NCBI GenBank assembly: GCA_000226015.1
Contig: JH153014.1
Coordinates: forward strand, 131,038-161,665
Direction: 5' to 3'
DNA length: 30,628 nt
Source of the DNA: Mnemiopsis leidyi
Taxonomy: Eukaryota; Ctenophora; Tentaculata; Lobata; Bolinopsidae
Under the pieces are notes generated by a model that did no database searches, had not been told where the DNA came from, and saw only the letters and a program-made list of their open reading frames with translations. How positions within the stretch are numbered: position 1 is the stretch's first letter; each line of letters begins with the position of its first letter. Positions 1 to 11,500 of this stretch are shown here, piece after piece. The position numbers and the translations under genes are program-made.

Positions 1-136
1 AATTGAAACTCAATGGCTGGTGGCATGATAATAGTCTTACGATTGATTACTTTTACTATATCTATAAGTTGAATTATGAACTTTGTGTCATTAAAGAATT
101 AGACAATATTTTTATGAATTGATTGTGGCGATAAAT

Positions 137-176
137 AAAAATTTTTGTGTTTCTCTAAAAATTTTTGTGTTTCTCT
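137..176. repeat. 20-bp tandem duplication
   Basis: Two exact adjacent copies of a 20-bp unit, AAAAATTTTTGTGTTTCTCT. No function is suggested. Confidence 0.85.
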
Positions 177-408
177 TATTCGGACCAATACAAGTTGATT
201 TAGGGGGAAATTTGAAAATTCATTCTCGGGGGTGTAGGGGTTAACAGTCTCATACCCATCTCCCTTCCACCCTATCTCTCATGGTTTAATGGGGAGACTC
301 GCTTGAGAAGCACACACCTCGACTTTTCATTGTATGTAGTCTACCACCCTTAACTAACGAATCTAGTATCCTTAAAAAGTCTTTTTTCTTTAGAACACAC
401 GCAGCTCG

Positions 409-452
409 GCAGCTAAAGCTGAACGTTTCGTTAAAACGGTAAACGGATATAA
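409..452. repeat. Dispersed repeat, copy 1
   Basis: The core AAGCTGAACGTTTCGTTA recurs with few changes at 1318-1361, in the same orientation and again followed by a GATATAAT end. The two copies lie near the other repeats of this flank, so they may be parts of one dispersed element family. Confidence 0.6.
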
Positions 453-543
453 TTTGGACGATTTTGCGCGCGTTGCGCGCGCCACCACACACCAGAGGTG
501 GCTTATTCAATTTTACTTCTAGCTGCGTAGTTGTCTGACTTTG

Positions 544-753
544 ACTTGTTTCACGTTGTGACCCTTTTCGCGCGCGCCGGAGCAGGGCTATGCAACGTGT
601 AGCAAACTTTGACCGACCTTGCTACACCTTGCTTATAGCCCTGCTGCCTCGTGAACAGCGAAGCGCGCTGCGGCCACGCCCCCGAAAAAAATTTCCAAAT
701 TTTTAAAAAATCTTTAAAAAAATTTTTGAAAAGGGTCACAACGTGAAACAAGT
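544..753. mobile_element. MITE-like element with 26-bp terminal inverted repeats
   Basis: Positions 544-569 and 728-753 are perfect reverse complements over 26 bases (ACTTGTTTCACGTTGTGACC and on). The 210-bp interval has no coding capacity. It contains a second, inner inverted repeat: GCAGGGCTAT near 582 pairs with ATAGCCCTGC near 635. The size and structure are those of a non-autonomous DNA transposon (MITE). I do not see a clear target-site duplication, so the superfamily is undetermined; a simple fold-back sequence is the alternative. Confidence 0.7.
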
Positions 754-1208
754 TCGACCCTTATTCGAAAAATAAAATGACGGAACTAGCGTGCGCAGTG
801 CGGCGTACCCGGTGCCAGGTGCGCGCTGCTGTACAAGTACCTTGGAAGACTTGTCTGTTTCTGAAGACTGCATCAGTGCATCCTTTCCATGAATAACGAA
901 GCAATGAATATGGAATATAATGCTATGTGACTCCGGCTACTCCTGTCAGACTAGACCCGCAGATCATTTTTCATTTTTGAGGAATTTTCATTCCTTGGCC
1001 TTTTGGGGACTTAAACATAGCGAGCATGCAGCTTAATGCTAATGCAACCCTTTCCTTGTACGGCAGCGCGCACCCTCCTGTCATTTTATTCCCTCTATTC
1101 GCTTCGAATGAGGGTCGGACGAAGTCAGACAACCCTTTCCTTATCAAGTGACCTTCCTTTGTCAAATTTGTCGCTGTGAAATCCGACTCTCGCAGTGCAG
1201 CTCAAAGT

Positions 1209-1319
1209 TGTAGGTTGATAACCTACTGTCGCGGCCATCACGCGCTCTCAGTCTCACGCATTTCTCGCCTGGCGACATATGAATTTCGAAAAAATTCTAG
1301 ACGCTCATCGCCCGTTGAA
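1209..1319. repeat. Diverged direct repeat, copy 1
   Basis: This copy resembles 1451-1575 almost throughout: TGTAGGTTGAT, CTACTGTCGCGGCCATCA, CTGGCGACAT, AATTCTAGACG and CATCGCCCGTT appear in the same order. It starts with a short hairpin, GTAGGTT-gat-AACCTAC (1210-1226). Probably two copies of one repeat family. Confidence 0.75.
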
Positions 1320-1361
1320 GCTGAAAGCTGAACGTTTCGTTAGAACAGTAGCAGATATAAT
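1318..1361. repeat. Dispersed repeat, copy 2
   Basis: Second copy of the 409-452 sequence, sharing AAGCTGAACGTTTCGTTA and the GATATAAT end. It directly follows direct-repeat copy 1. Confidence 0.6.
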
Positions 1362-1450
1362 GTATAATCTCGTCAATTTCTCATGCTCTACATGATGCAG
1401 AACTTTCATTTGTCATGCTGTACATAAAAGCGAACCATATATACATTATT

Positions 1451-1575
1451 TGTAGGTTGATAGCCTACTGTCGCGGCCATCAGTATCACGCGCATTAATT
1501 CTGGCCTGGCGACATAAATTTCTGGCCTGGCGACATGAATTTCGAAGAAATTCTAGACGTGCATCGCCCGTTAAA
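1451..1575. repeat. Diverged direct repeat, copy 2
   Basis: Second copy of the 1209-1319 unit, including the leading hairpin (1452-1468), where one stem base has changed. Inside it a 21-bp segment beginning CTGGCCTGGCGACAT is duplicated in tandem (1501-1521 and 1522-1542). That duplication accounts for most of its extra length over copy 1. Confidence 0.75.
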
Positions 1576-1617
1576 TACATTATACAACCGAAAGTAATTG
1601 AGAAACGTGAGACTTTT

Positions 1618-1648
1618 CGGACAAGAGTCCGCTTCGGACAACAGTCCG
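1618..1648. repeat. Twin short hairpins
   Basis: Two adjacent inverted repeats, CGGAC-aaga-GTCCG (1618-1631) and CGGAC-aaca-GTCCG (1635-1648), repeat with a 17-bp period. Each has a perfect 5-bp GC-rich stem and a 4-base loop. Confidence 0.75.
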
Positions 1649-2174
1649 GTTAACTTTAGACGGATATCAGCTCGTCAAGTACTGCACAGACAAGTCAAAC
1701 AATTACATATAACGGGTTGTAAAACAATTCTGCTTACAAATAGTAGTGCAACTACAATGATAAAGCGATGAAAAACGTTCAACTTCAAGATCATTTTATA
1801 AGATTCAATCTAAACCTATTGGATAAACTTCAATACAATTAGATGTTTTGTAGACTTTATAAATTTTGGATAAAACATTTCCGGTCCCTTCCAGCAAAAA
1901 TTTCATATACAATATCACATCAAAATCTTTATAGAGGCAGAGTACAGCCTTTCTTATTGCTTGAAAAGCACAGTGGTCCTTCGCACACATATTGATATGC
2001 ACAATGCACATGTCACGTCAAATAATATACATCGACATCTAAAATAATATCATTATCAATATCATCTAAGTTTTTTTAGATAAATTCAGCAATACGAAAA
2101 CAACTTTAAGTTTAACTTCAGGGATCCAAATTCACAGTTCTAACAACTAATTTTACTTGTCCATTTCTGGCGAT

Positions 2175-2180
2175 TTTATA
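2175..2180 (-). promoter_or_regulatory. Possible polyadenylation signal of C3G
   Basis: On the minus strand this reads TATAAA, a weak variant of AATAAA, about 175 bases past the C3G stop codon. A canonical AATAAA on that strand is seen only much farther on, near 1083. Weak call based on position. Confidence 0.2.
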
Positions 2181-2354
2181 CTCTCTTAATTGCGCGACGG
2201 CCAGACTCGTGAGCCGCAACTGCAAGTCAGGAGTACGCAAAACTAGACACAGAGATGAAGAGAGAGAGAACATTTAACAGTGAACAAAAATCCTGCTACT
2301 CAGATCCATGCACTCGTCCCCTAAATCTGTAGGTCTCAGAGTTGGGACGAACAG

Positions 2355-2572
2355 TTAGCTCCTCTTTTTCCGGGGCTTGATCTGCTCGCTTCTCTGCCAC
2401 ATTTCCTCCTCCTCCATGTAGTCGGAAAAGTTGTTGAAGAATGTGATGATGTCGTCACGAGGGGATATGTTGTACGGGACCGCCTGGCTGGTCCGCACTA
2501 CGTTCATGAACGTGTAGGTCAGGTGACGTTTCGTGAAGTTCACGTGCCCACTTTCCAGCTGGTCTGGGTTTC
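2355..2572 (-). CDS. RAPGEF1: C3G last coding exon (RasGEF C-terminus)
   Basis: Begins after CCCTCAG and ends at TAA (2355-2357). Residues GNPD, VNFTKRHL, DDIITFFNNFSDYM and IKPRKKRS follow the C-terminal end of C3G catalytic domains. It completes a Gly codon split with the previous exon. Confidence 0.95.
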
Positions 2573-5500
2573 CTGAGGGCGGGTCTGTTTAGTGGGTTGC
2601 CAGTCAGATGAAACATGAATTTTATTCAATTTTGTTAACGTTAACGGTTAGTGAGCGTCATAGTCCACATCAAGTCAACCTCCTAATTAAAACTTTTAGC
2701 TTAAATTCGAGTGACGATAAAATCAATATAAATATCGCTTTGTCTAAAAAAATTACCATGAATAAGAAAAGTGAGATCAGCCATGCAGAGGCCGAGGTAA
2801 GCTATCAGAGGAGGTGTAGCTGACTTTAGTGCGCTCCTCAAGTTCTTGTAGGACTCAGAACTGTCCATTAATGTTTGTGAAGTATCGAGTATCTGAGGGA
2901 AATAGGTTTCTTTAGGTTTTTTCCTCTCATTACTCTCATTACATACTTAAATGATGGCAGTTGGAACAGAATACAAAGATCATGCTCGAAGTTTTTGGAA
3001 ACAATTTCTATAGATATTCCGCCACAAATAATATCCGAAAAACTATTAGAGTTCAATAATACTCGAAGCTCAAAAAGAAAATCTTTACCTTTTCCTGTTT
3101 GCTTGAGAGATTGACAACACGTCGAACAGCAGTTTTACAGAGAGCTGCAAATAAAGCAAAGGCAGAAGAGAAGTTGTTGAGTTTAATGAGGTGCTCCATG
3201 ACCGAGAGGAGACGTCGGTATACTCGCTGTCTGTCGTCCTGAGGAACATGAGTTAACTACATGATCATACTTTCATGTTCCTACCTTTACGTTCTTACTT
3301 TCACGTTCCTACTTTCACGTTGTTACTTTCACGTTCCTACTTTCACGTTTATAATTTTACGTTCTCATTTTTATGTTCTTACTTTCACGTTTTCACTTTC
3401 ACGTTCTTAATTTCACGTTTTTCACGTACACGTTGCAAGATGTTTATCAATACTTGGAGGACGAAAAGTTTCATTCGGACTAGATTTGACGCAAATTGGA
3501 GGACAGTATTACTAATACTATTCAAAAAAGGAGAATAATATGTTGATATTCCGATTGTAGAGAGTCTGTTATGTGGTCATTGATTTACAACAGTGCTTAC
3601 CTTTGTCTCTCTGCGGAGAACCAAGGAGGAAGCCCAGAAACTAACAGAGTTGAAGTGGTTTACGAAAGAGCACATGTTGGGCGACGTGGTTTCCGATGGA
3701 GCTTTCACGTACTTGAGAATCTCACACAGCTGAAGGTGTAATTTTATTAGAATGCATGAATGTCCAGTAGAGGATGTTTTATGGATTTATTCGACTTCAT
3801 CTTGGAAAACATTTTCGTACAAAAGTACTTACCTTAATTTTAGAGAACTTTTCAAAGTCAATCTGCGTCATCTGAAGTGCAATGTCTCTTGGTTTGATCT
3901 TTAATAGGAAAGTCCAATTAAACTGGTCCGATGATATGGCGGTGGCTGGACTATAGCTCACGTCTGCTTTGTGTTCCTGGAAAGTCGGGGTTAATTCTGA
4001 CTATCTAAAAAGGGAATTCCCATAACTCGAACAGTGTCAACTCCAAAATGATTATGCGTTACGTTATGGATTTGGTAATTTCACGCCTAGTTCCGACATA
4101 TAAGATCAAGTCTGAAGAAGGGTTAATAAGTAGCAGTTCAATATTTTAATTTTGCCGGTATAACACGCGTCATACGTGCGTCAGCTGATTGTTTTAGGGC
4201 GGGTTGTTATTACCTCCCAGGATTTAATAACGGCACAAGGATCTTTGAATGTCATCCTTGAACAAGTTTATAATGCAGCTCTCATATCTTATCAGCAAGG
4301 TTGCATGTTTCGATGATGACGAATCATTGTCTCCAAAATGAGAAAACTTACCCGACAGTACTGGAATTGTGTGAGAAGCGTGTTCTGAAGAGTCAGGGCC
4401 AGTGACATCTGCTTATCTTCAAACAAAAGCTGAAAAACAGTAGATTAAACTTTCAGCCATTGCATGACTCAAGATTTCAAGTTTGTCCTACATGTTTTTA
4501 TCAATGATAAAAAGATTAAATAAAAAATGTTAAAACCGAAGTACAATGCCGTCCAAACTTTTTTATCATTTTTCATTTTCCAGCATCAAAGGATAAGAAG
4601 CACAAGAAACGTGTATTTCTAATAATCTCAATTACCTTAACAAACTCTGCGGCGATGTCGATCATGGGTTTAGTCAAGTACATCCACACGTTGGAGAGGA
4701 CATCGTTAAACAGTTTCACACACGTCTCCGCCAGCTGGGTGTTCGACTTGGAGAAGTGCTGGTACCTGAGTGGTGGGTTCGTGTCACGTGACATGAGTTG
4801 TTGAGTTATATTGTACTGATTACTTAGTGTTCAATGCAGGGCTGCTTTAAGTTTGTTTATCTGAGTCCAGACTGGTAAGTTCAAGTTATGAAATGCAGGA
4901 AGCCTTGTATTGTATATAATGTATAAGTTATATTGTATTAATTACTGCAGGGTTGCTTTAAGTTTGTTAATCTGAGTCCAGACTGGTAAATGTAAGTTAT
5001 TACAACTAGGCAAGCTAGGAAGCCTTAAAATAGTAGACTTAAAATTGAAATAAAAGATATCTCCTGCTTATTTACCTCTGCATACACTTTTTAAGAATGT
5101 CGTCAGTGGTTGTGAAGGTAGAATGAGTAAAGATAATGGTCTGAACAAACTCGGCATCTCTGTAGACTGTTGCTTCGGCGATTAGGGCGTCCACGGTGCC
5201 TCCTTTAACGTAAGAATTCATGGAATCTGTGGAGAGAAGATGAATGAGAGAAATTCTTACAATTGTAGAACCTTCAAGTTAAAATATTTTTATAGTTTTG
5301 GCTATCAATAAGATGATCACCATATTTATAATATTCAATCCAAACTCCAGGTTGATAAATGTATAAACCTGATGAGGATATAGTAGAATCAAGATAAAAA
5401 TTGTGGTCGGTTTTGTACTAACATAATGATGTGTAAATTTAGTTGGTCTCTGCTAAATACCCTGAGCGATGCTAAAAGACGAGACCGGTGCTTAGTAAAA

Positions 5501-8500
5501 GTAGATCATAAGAAGGAGAATTAAAAAACAAAACCAAAACTTCAAACTACCCACCTCCCTGCTTGGCAGGTCCGTAGTTGTAAATCAGTTCTGGAGACGG
5601 ATCCACCTCGAATAAGATCCCACTTCTTTCCTCCGCGTCCACCTCCGTACTTTCCACCGTCTCGGTTGTCTCGGCGACGGTGCGTGTCGGCGGGCGTGGC
5701 GGTGTGACGGGGCGTGGCGGCGTAGGCACGTGCATCTCGTTTCGGTGGTAGGTGTGGTATATGCTTTCCTTCAGCTCGTGCTCGTGGTAGGAGGGCTCCT
5801 GGAGTGACATCTTCAGATATTCCTCGTCTATTTCAAAGGATGGGGCGTACCGGTCCATCATTCGAGTGTAGTTTTTAGCTGAAAATACAGACTGTTAATT
5901 ATTTGATTCTTTGAACATTAATCGTTGATCTTTTTAATTTCTTTTTAATTCATGATGCTATTTTGCAACATAAGTTAAAAATTTCACAATATTTTTATTG
6001 TTTATTCTATCAGTATCAAATAGTTTTTTATAATTATTTCCTATCATAAAGTATCGACGTGAAAATTTGGAGAACCAAAGGAAAAAGTAAACAATTAAAC
6101 ATTTCTGACAGTGCACCCTTAATACCTTTTTTTGATTGAGTCAAAGACCCAAATGTATTCAACATGGAAAGAAGCTGTTTGGAGATACTGCGTCGCCTCT
6201 CATTAACATTCATGGTTGGAACTATTTTCTGACCGAAATGAACTTTTATGATTGTGCAATTTTATTTGGGCATCAAAATCCCATCAAGAATTACCAAAAA
6301 TACTAATCTAGTAATAAACTAGTAATGAAGTTTCCTGAATTTAGGCCTATTGAATATTCTTAATTATTGTGGGTGTCTTATCTGCTGCTACAAAAAAGGT
6401 TCATAGTAGCAAAATACAAAGAGCACAAAAATGCAGCGGAAGGTTTCTTAGAATTAGAAAAGACCGTGGATGATCTTCCTTTAAATACTACGGGATCAAG
6501 AGAGTATGACTCACAAGACTCTCGGATAACTGGACGTGGTTAAAGAGTTGGGAATGATTATGAAAACTTTGAGCGGTTAAAAATCTTTCGATACTCCGGA
6601 AACAATCGATCTCTAATTTTTTTAATGGTCTTTAATATGTCGATTAAACTTTAAATTCGAACTCGAAATTATTGACAATAGTCATGCAAAGCAAAGGACC
6701 GACAAATTACAGAAGAAAAAATTTAGTGACCATACAAATGATTTTGATAGCTTTGGTCAGAACACGGTATTTAGAAATTGCCGTCGAGATATAATATATA
6801 ATATTAGAACGGTGCAAAAGATTTCATTGGAGCGAGGAAAACGGACTTATAAATCATTTACTAAATTTTAAATATCTTGCAGTCGCATTAGCTTATATTA
6901 AGTTCTAGTGCAACTGCAAGGTATTAAACATTTGGAGGGATCTTATAATGTCCCCTCAAATATTCGGCTTGCTTTATAACATTGCTTAATCGAAGGTTGT
7001 GGCTTGAGCTGATAATAAAATTCAAATGAAATCTATACAGCAAATAAAACTTTTACAGCAAGTAAAATTAATACAGGTGACAGCAATGCCAACTATAATA
7101 ATTATATGTAACCAGTGGCGCTCAGAAAACTTCATCCCATTTTAGGTAGCGAAACGATCACAGTTAGGACCGGGACGACTCATAACGACAGAATTCGAAA
7201 ATTGGCGAGTAGCAGTACATAATAGTATGGAAACTATGCCACATCGTAAATATGTGCGTCACAACAAAATGACCCTGGTCTTCAACAATTTGCATCATGA
7301 ACACAGAACGCGGGAATACCGATACGTTGCGAAACAAGAACTCGAAAAGATCCTAATTTTGAGTAGCAACACCGTGACACGATCTACCGTACAACATAAA
7401 TTGTGAGGAAATCAAAATGTCCCTGGCGCCAGGACAATGAGAGCACATTTATGACGAAGTTTACCTTAATGTGGCTGGGTATCGAGTTGCGCTTTATGTC
7501 GGATAAAAGTCAAGATAACACGAAAATAGTCATCTTACGTAGAAAAGATAGCGAAATGGTTGAGATAGGATGTTATGGTTCTAATTTTGAGAATGTTCCG
7601 GGCTATACTAAACCGATATACCTTTAACAAACAAGCTAAATGTCAGGGCCTTACTGCGAAATATTTGTTTCAGTATTAAAAGTGCCATCAGGATACTCTA
7701 AAGTATGGAGCATAAAACGAAGCCTCGTGTAAATTTGCAGACTGCATGAAGACACAAAATTATAAGATCTCTGATGCTAGGTTGACTAAAAAAGACAAAA
7801 AGCACGTTTGACTTAAATTCGGGTCAAAAGTAAAATGAAAGGTGTGGTTAGCTACGACGTTTGGTTCATCATACAGCCTGATCAAACAAGCGGGCACATT
7901 GAACCCAAACAAGTGGGAGAAACAGTCTTTTTAACGCAATTAACGCAATTACAACGCCGATGCGGAAGATTCGCAGCAATTTAAAGGAAAAATACTTCCG
8001 CCGTGTATATTTTCCTTCTAATACATAGTTGTCTAATACATAGTATACATTTATGCATGCTAAATAAATAGTGTGTTTACATGGTGAGATAACCTCGGTG
8101 TTTTTCGAATAGCTACACATTTACAAATAAACTTAATCGTAAGACAGGAAAAAATAACTATAGCAAAACCTATACCTGCGTTTCATATAACATATATGAG
8201 GGATATAACATGTATAAGGGATGCAGTAAAATTAGCAACTGCAACTGCAACGAAAATAGCAACAACTTTTGCAACCAAGTGCAGGACAACAGAACCGTAT
8301 CTTCCATAAATAAGCCCCACTTTTATTAACCAACGTAGCGGTCCGTCCCCTTAAAAAGGGCAAATCGACCCCGGGGCAAACCTAAATTCCTTTACTCTAT
8401 CACAAGTTAGCTCGCCCTCGGCAGAGTAATATCCGCAATCGAAGGTCAATGTAGCTAGTAGTAACAGACCGATTCGCAATATGTTGGATTGAGCTGGTCG

Positions 8501-11500
8501 AGAGATAATGAATTGCAGTGATACTCAGCAGGCTCTATATGGTCAGCATGATGGTTAGCAAATTAACAGGAAACGATAAGTCGCGTGCTGGGAAGCCCTC
8601 AAAGAGTCCCTCTTGCCGACCTTCTTCCTGCGAAAAGAACACCAGATAACAAGCAGAGGTTCCGTTAATTAAAACCAAGCTGCTGACACGAGTTCGGAAA
8701 ATGACGTCACCCAATATTCTTCGGGAGAGACTTAGAAGAAGCAGGTGCTCTGACCATGACGTCCCCAAAATTTCTTATTAATCTAGAGCCAGAAGAAAAC
8801 ACGTGATCTCAACAAGTTCAGTATGTGATTGTGTAGATTGGATGACATGATGAGGGTTAGAGGCGATGAGGATCAAGGTCACATGACCATTATCCTTCAG
8901 ATTAAACTTAGGTTGGTCCTCAACCTTTACGAGACCACGATGAACCCCACGCTAACAAGATAAGCCTGCGTTTCTGGCAGGGAAACAGCTCGAGGTGACA
9001 TCAAAACACCGGACCACGAGTTTTCAATTTGATCACACCCCTTAATACTAGCTGATAAGGGAGCTGATTTTAAAACTTAGGCTATAGACCGGTATTAGAC
9101 GTTCGAGAAGCCAAATCGAGTAGTAGAGAATCAGGATCTACTGTTCTAACATTATACGATAAAACTTCGAGATTTGTAGTTAAAATGCTTACTAACTGCG
9201 TCACGGTCAAGGGATAAAAGAAGCTGTTCTCTTAAAAGCTATTTGATGTTTGGACTTTTCTAATGCATTGACGTGTTATAAGATTGAAGTAGATTTGTGT
9301 TGTCTGAAATTGAAATGACTTCCCTCCAATTCAATACGGCAAACCTGGACTGAACAGGTAGGTGGACTCAGAACAGACGGGTCTATATTGATGTTCATGT
9401 CGAGACTTAAACGGAAGATATGTGCGGATATTGGATCTAAAATCCAATTCAACTGGTTCCATATGTCCGACCTATATTCCAGTGAATTAGAACAGCTTAT
9501 AATAATATGAGCGACAAGACACCGATACATCGTGAACTTGAAGGATGATGAGCGACCGCTGCGTGAGGGAACATCCGACATTAAATTAGAAAATCTACTT
9601 ACTTTTATAGTAAATTAGTGATAAAATCATTTGTTTTATCTAAGAAATATAAGCAGATTTTCCCCAGCTTTTTGGCAACATAAATAGCTATTAGCTGTCA
9701 AAGACAAAGTTTTCAGCGGAACTTAGTTTCTAGATTCTAGAATGTTTCCGGGTAAAAATAAAGGATATCAAAAGAAATACAAAAATAGAAACTGTCACTA
9801 GCGACTGCAGAGTGACATAATATTTCAATTCGAAGATTAATCCAACTTTTCTAAAATTAGTCTAATTTTTGTGAAGTTGAAACGTGCACATCTTTTCAGT
9901 GTAACCTTCACTTTAGAGAAATTTTATTAAACAGGATTTCACTTACGAATACCTTGGCAGCGATAGAAAGTCTGGTGCCGAAATATTAAACAATTTATTA
10001 AAAGTAAAGAAAAGGAACACTTCTAGGTAATATCTCATTATATTACGACAAATAAAAGTATGACAATGGTTCAAGTTTCGTCTGCATTAGGGAGATAACC
10101 AAAAATAGCTATCTTTACTCCGAAACAATAAATAATAAGGTTGGAAGCTAAGCTAGATCCACGTAAAACTTAAGAAAGAAGGAAGTTAGTTACTCCACAG
10201 TGTGCACTTTTCGGGATTTTGTCCAGACTGCAAAAAGTTAAAATGTTGTAATGTCGGTTCCCAATCTTTCTGATTAAGCACACGAGCTCACCCCTCAAGT
10301 TCAGTCATGACCCAGAATAAGCATTAAGCAACACCGAACATGTAAAGCTCAAAAGTCGCGGGCTCATACAACTTCTGAGTCTGCGTTAACGACACTACGA
10401 AATCAGAAAGGCATGAAACTTACGTCAACTGTAGTTTAGTTTAAAAATACAAGAGGTACCAAATATTTCGTTTCTCGTCAGCTGGCACGTGACTTACCCC
10501 TGTACACGTGATCAAAACGGTTAGGAGCTAAACGGTTTTGAGTAGCCGTTAGAGGGGGTATGAGGACAAGTCCTTCAGATAACGATATTAAAACGGCTAA
10601 CAAAACGAGCCAGAAAATTGCGCCAGAAATTTCAATCGGCTTTATTTCAACACTGTTTTGTAACATTCCAAGGGTGTCTGGAATGTACAAGCCAGATATT
10701 TCCAGATCAGAGGCAAGCGGTTGTTCAAGAAGTCACTCGAGTCAAAAAATATAGCACTTCAGAGGGCACTGGCATCAACGAGTATAGCATTTTGGAGGGT
10801 AACCGAAGGTTCGGGTAAAGTCGAGAGAAAGACAAAACGATGAGAGTTAGAAGTTTGAAAACTTCGTTATGTAGCGAACGCAACAAATTTGTTGAGATCG
10901 TTTAAAAATGACAGATCCAACGTTATTCCGAACATGAGCGCAGAACAATCATGTGACGATAATACCACTGACATTTTAACGGCAATAATATAATTCTCAG
11001 TAACTTGCAACAGTTTATCTGTCCTACCATATATAAAAGTGATTGTCGATATCGGGAGACAAATCAATTGCAGATTTTTGACAACTCCGGCGCTATCTTC
11101 GATAAAATATCGATTGGACACAAATTCGCACTTTCAGTTTTATGTCATACTTAAAATAAGATTTAGATCATTCTTACGCAATGGATAAGAGCGAAAAAGA
11201 TAATAAATTAATGATCATTGTCATTAGGATTGTGCGCCGAAAATTTTACGAATTTTCGTAATTTGACTTTGTCGGTTTGTCACAGCCATGACTTTTGAGG
11301 TAGAGTAAAAATATTTCACACACCACTAGTTCAGACTTCGGACTATTGATTCATCACATGGTGGTTACATTTAGCCGAGGTCAAATTGAGGCTAACAGCA
11401 TGTCTTTAAAGGTGGGTTTGCGTCGTGATTATCATTGCTTTGTAAGTAAAATATAAAGTGGGTGGCATGTCAGTTCGAACCTCTTGATCATTGCGATTTA

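Larger units (their letters stand above)
1..2354. other. 3' flank of the C3G gene, repeat-rich, no gene seen
   Basis: This stretch lies beyond the C3G stop codon. Open frames in it are short and have no recognisable content. It holds an inverted-repeat element (544-753), two diverged direct repeats (1209 and 1451), a dispersed 44-bp repeat (409 and 1318), a 20-bp tandem duplication and twin hairpins, all listed separately. Parts near 466-483 and 560-680 are rich in GCGC runs, unlike the AT-rich surroundings. The C3G 3' UTR should occupy its right end. Confidence 0.6.

Noticed and set aside
3275-3538. Plus-strand frame of RSYFHV-like repeats
   Set aside because: Produced by the 14-bp minisatellite inside a C3G intron.
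7403-7627. 74-codon plus-strand frame
   Set aside because: No ATG at its start in good context and no recognisable sequence.
8535-8768. 77-codon minus-strand frame in the long C3G intron
   Set aside because: No protein-like motif; a 39-base phase-1/1 splice interval inside it has no pyrimidine tract.
9276-9581. 101-codon minus-strand frame starting MSDVPSRSGRSSSFKFT
   Set aside because: The start looks protein-like, but no donor gives the phase needed for the next C3G exon and the rest is unremarkable.
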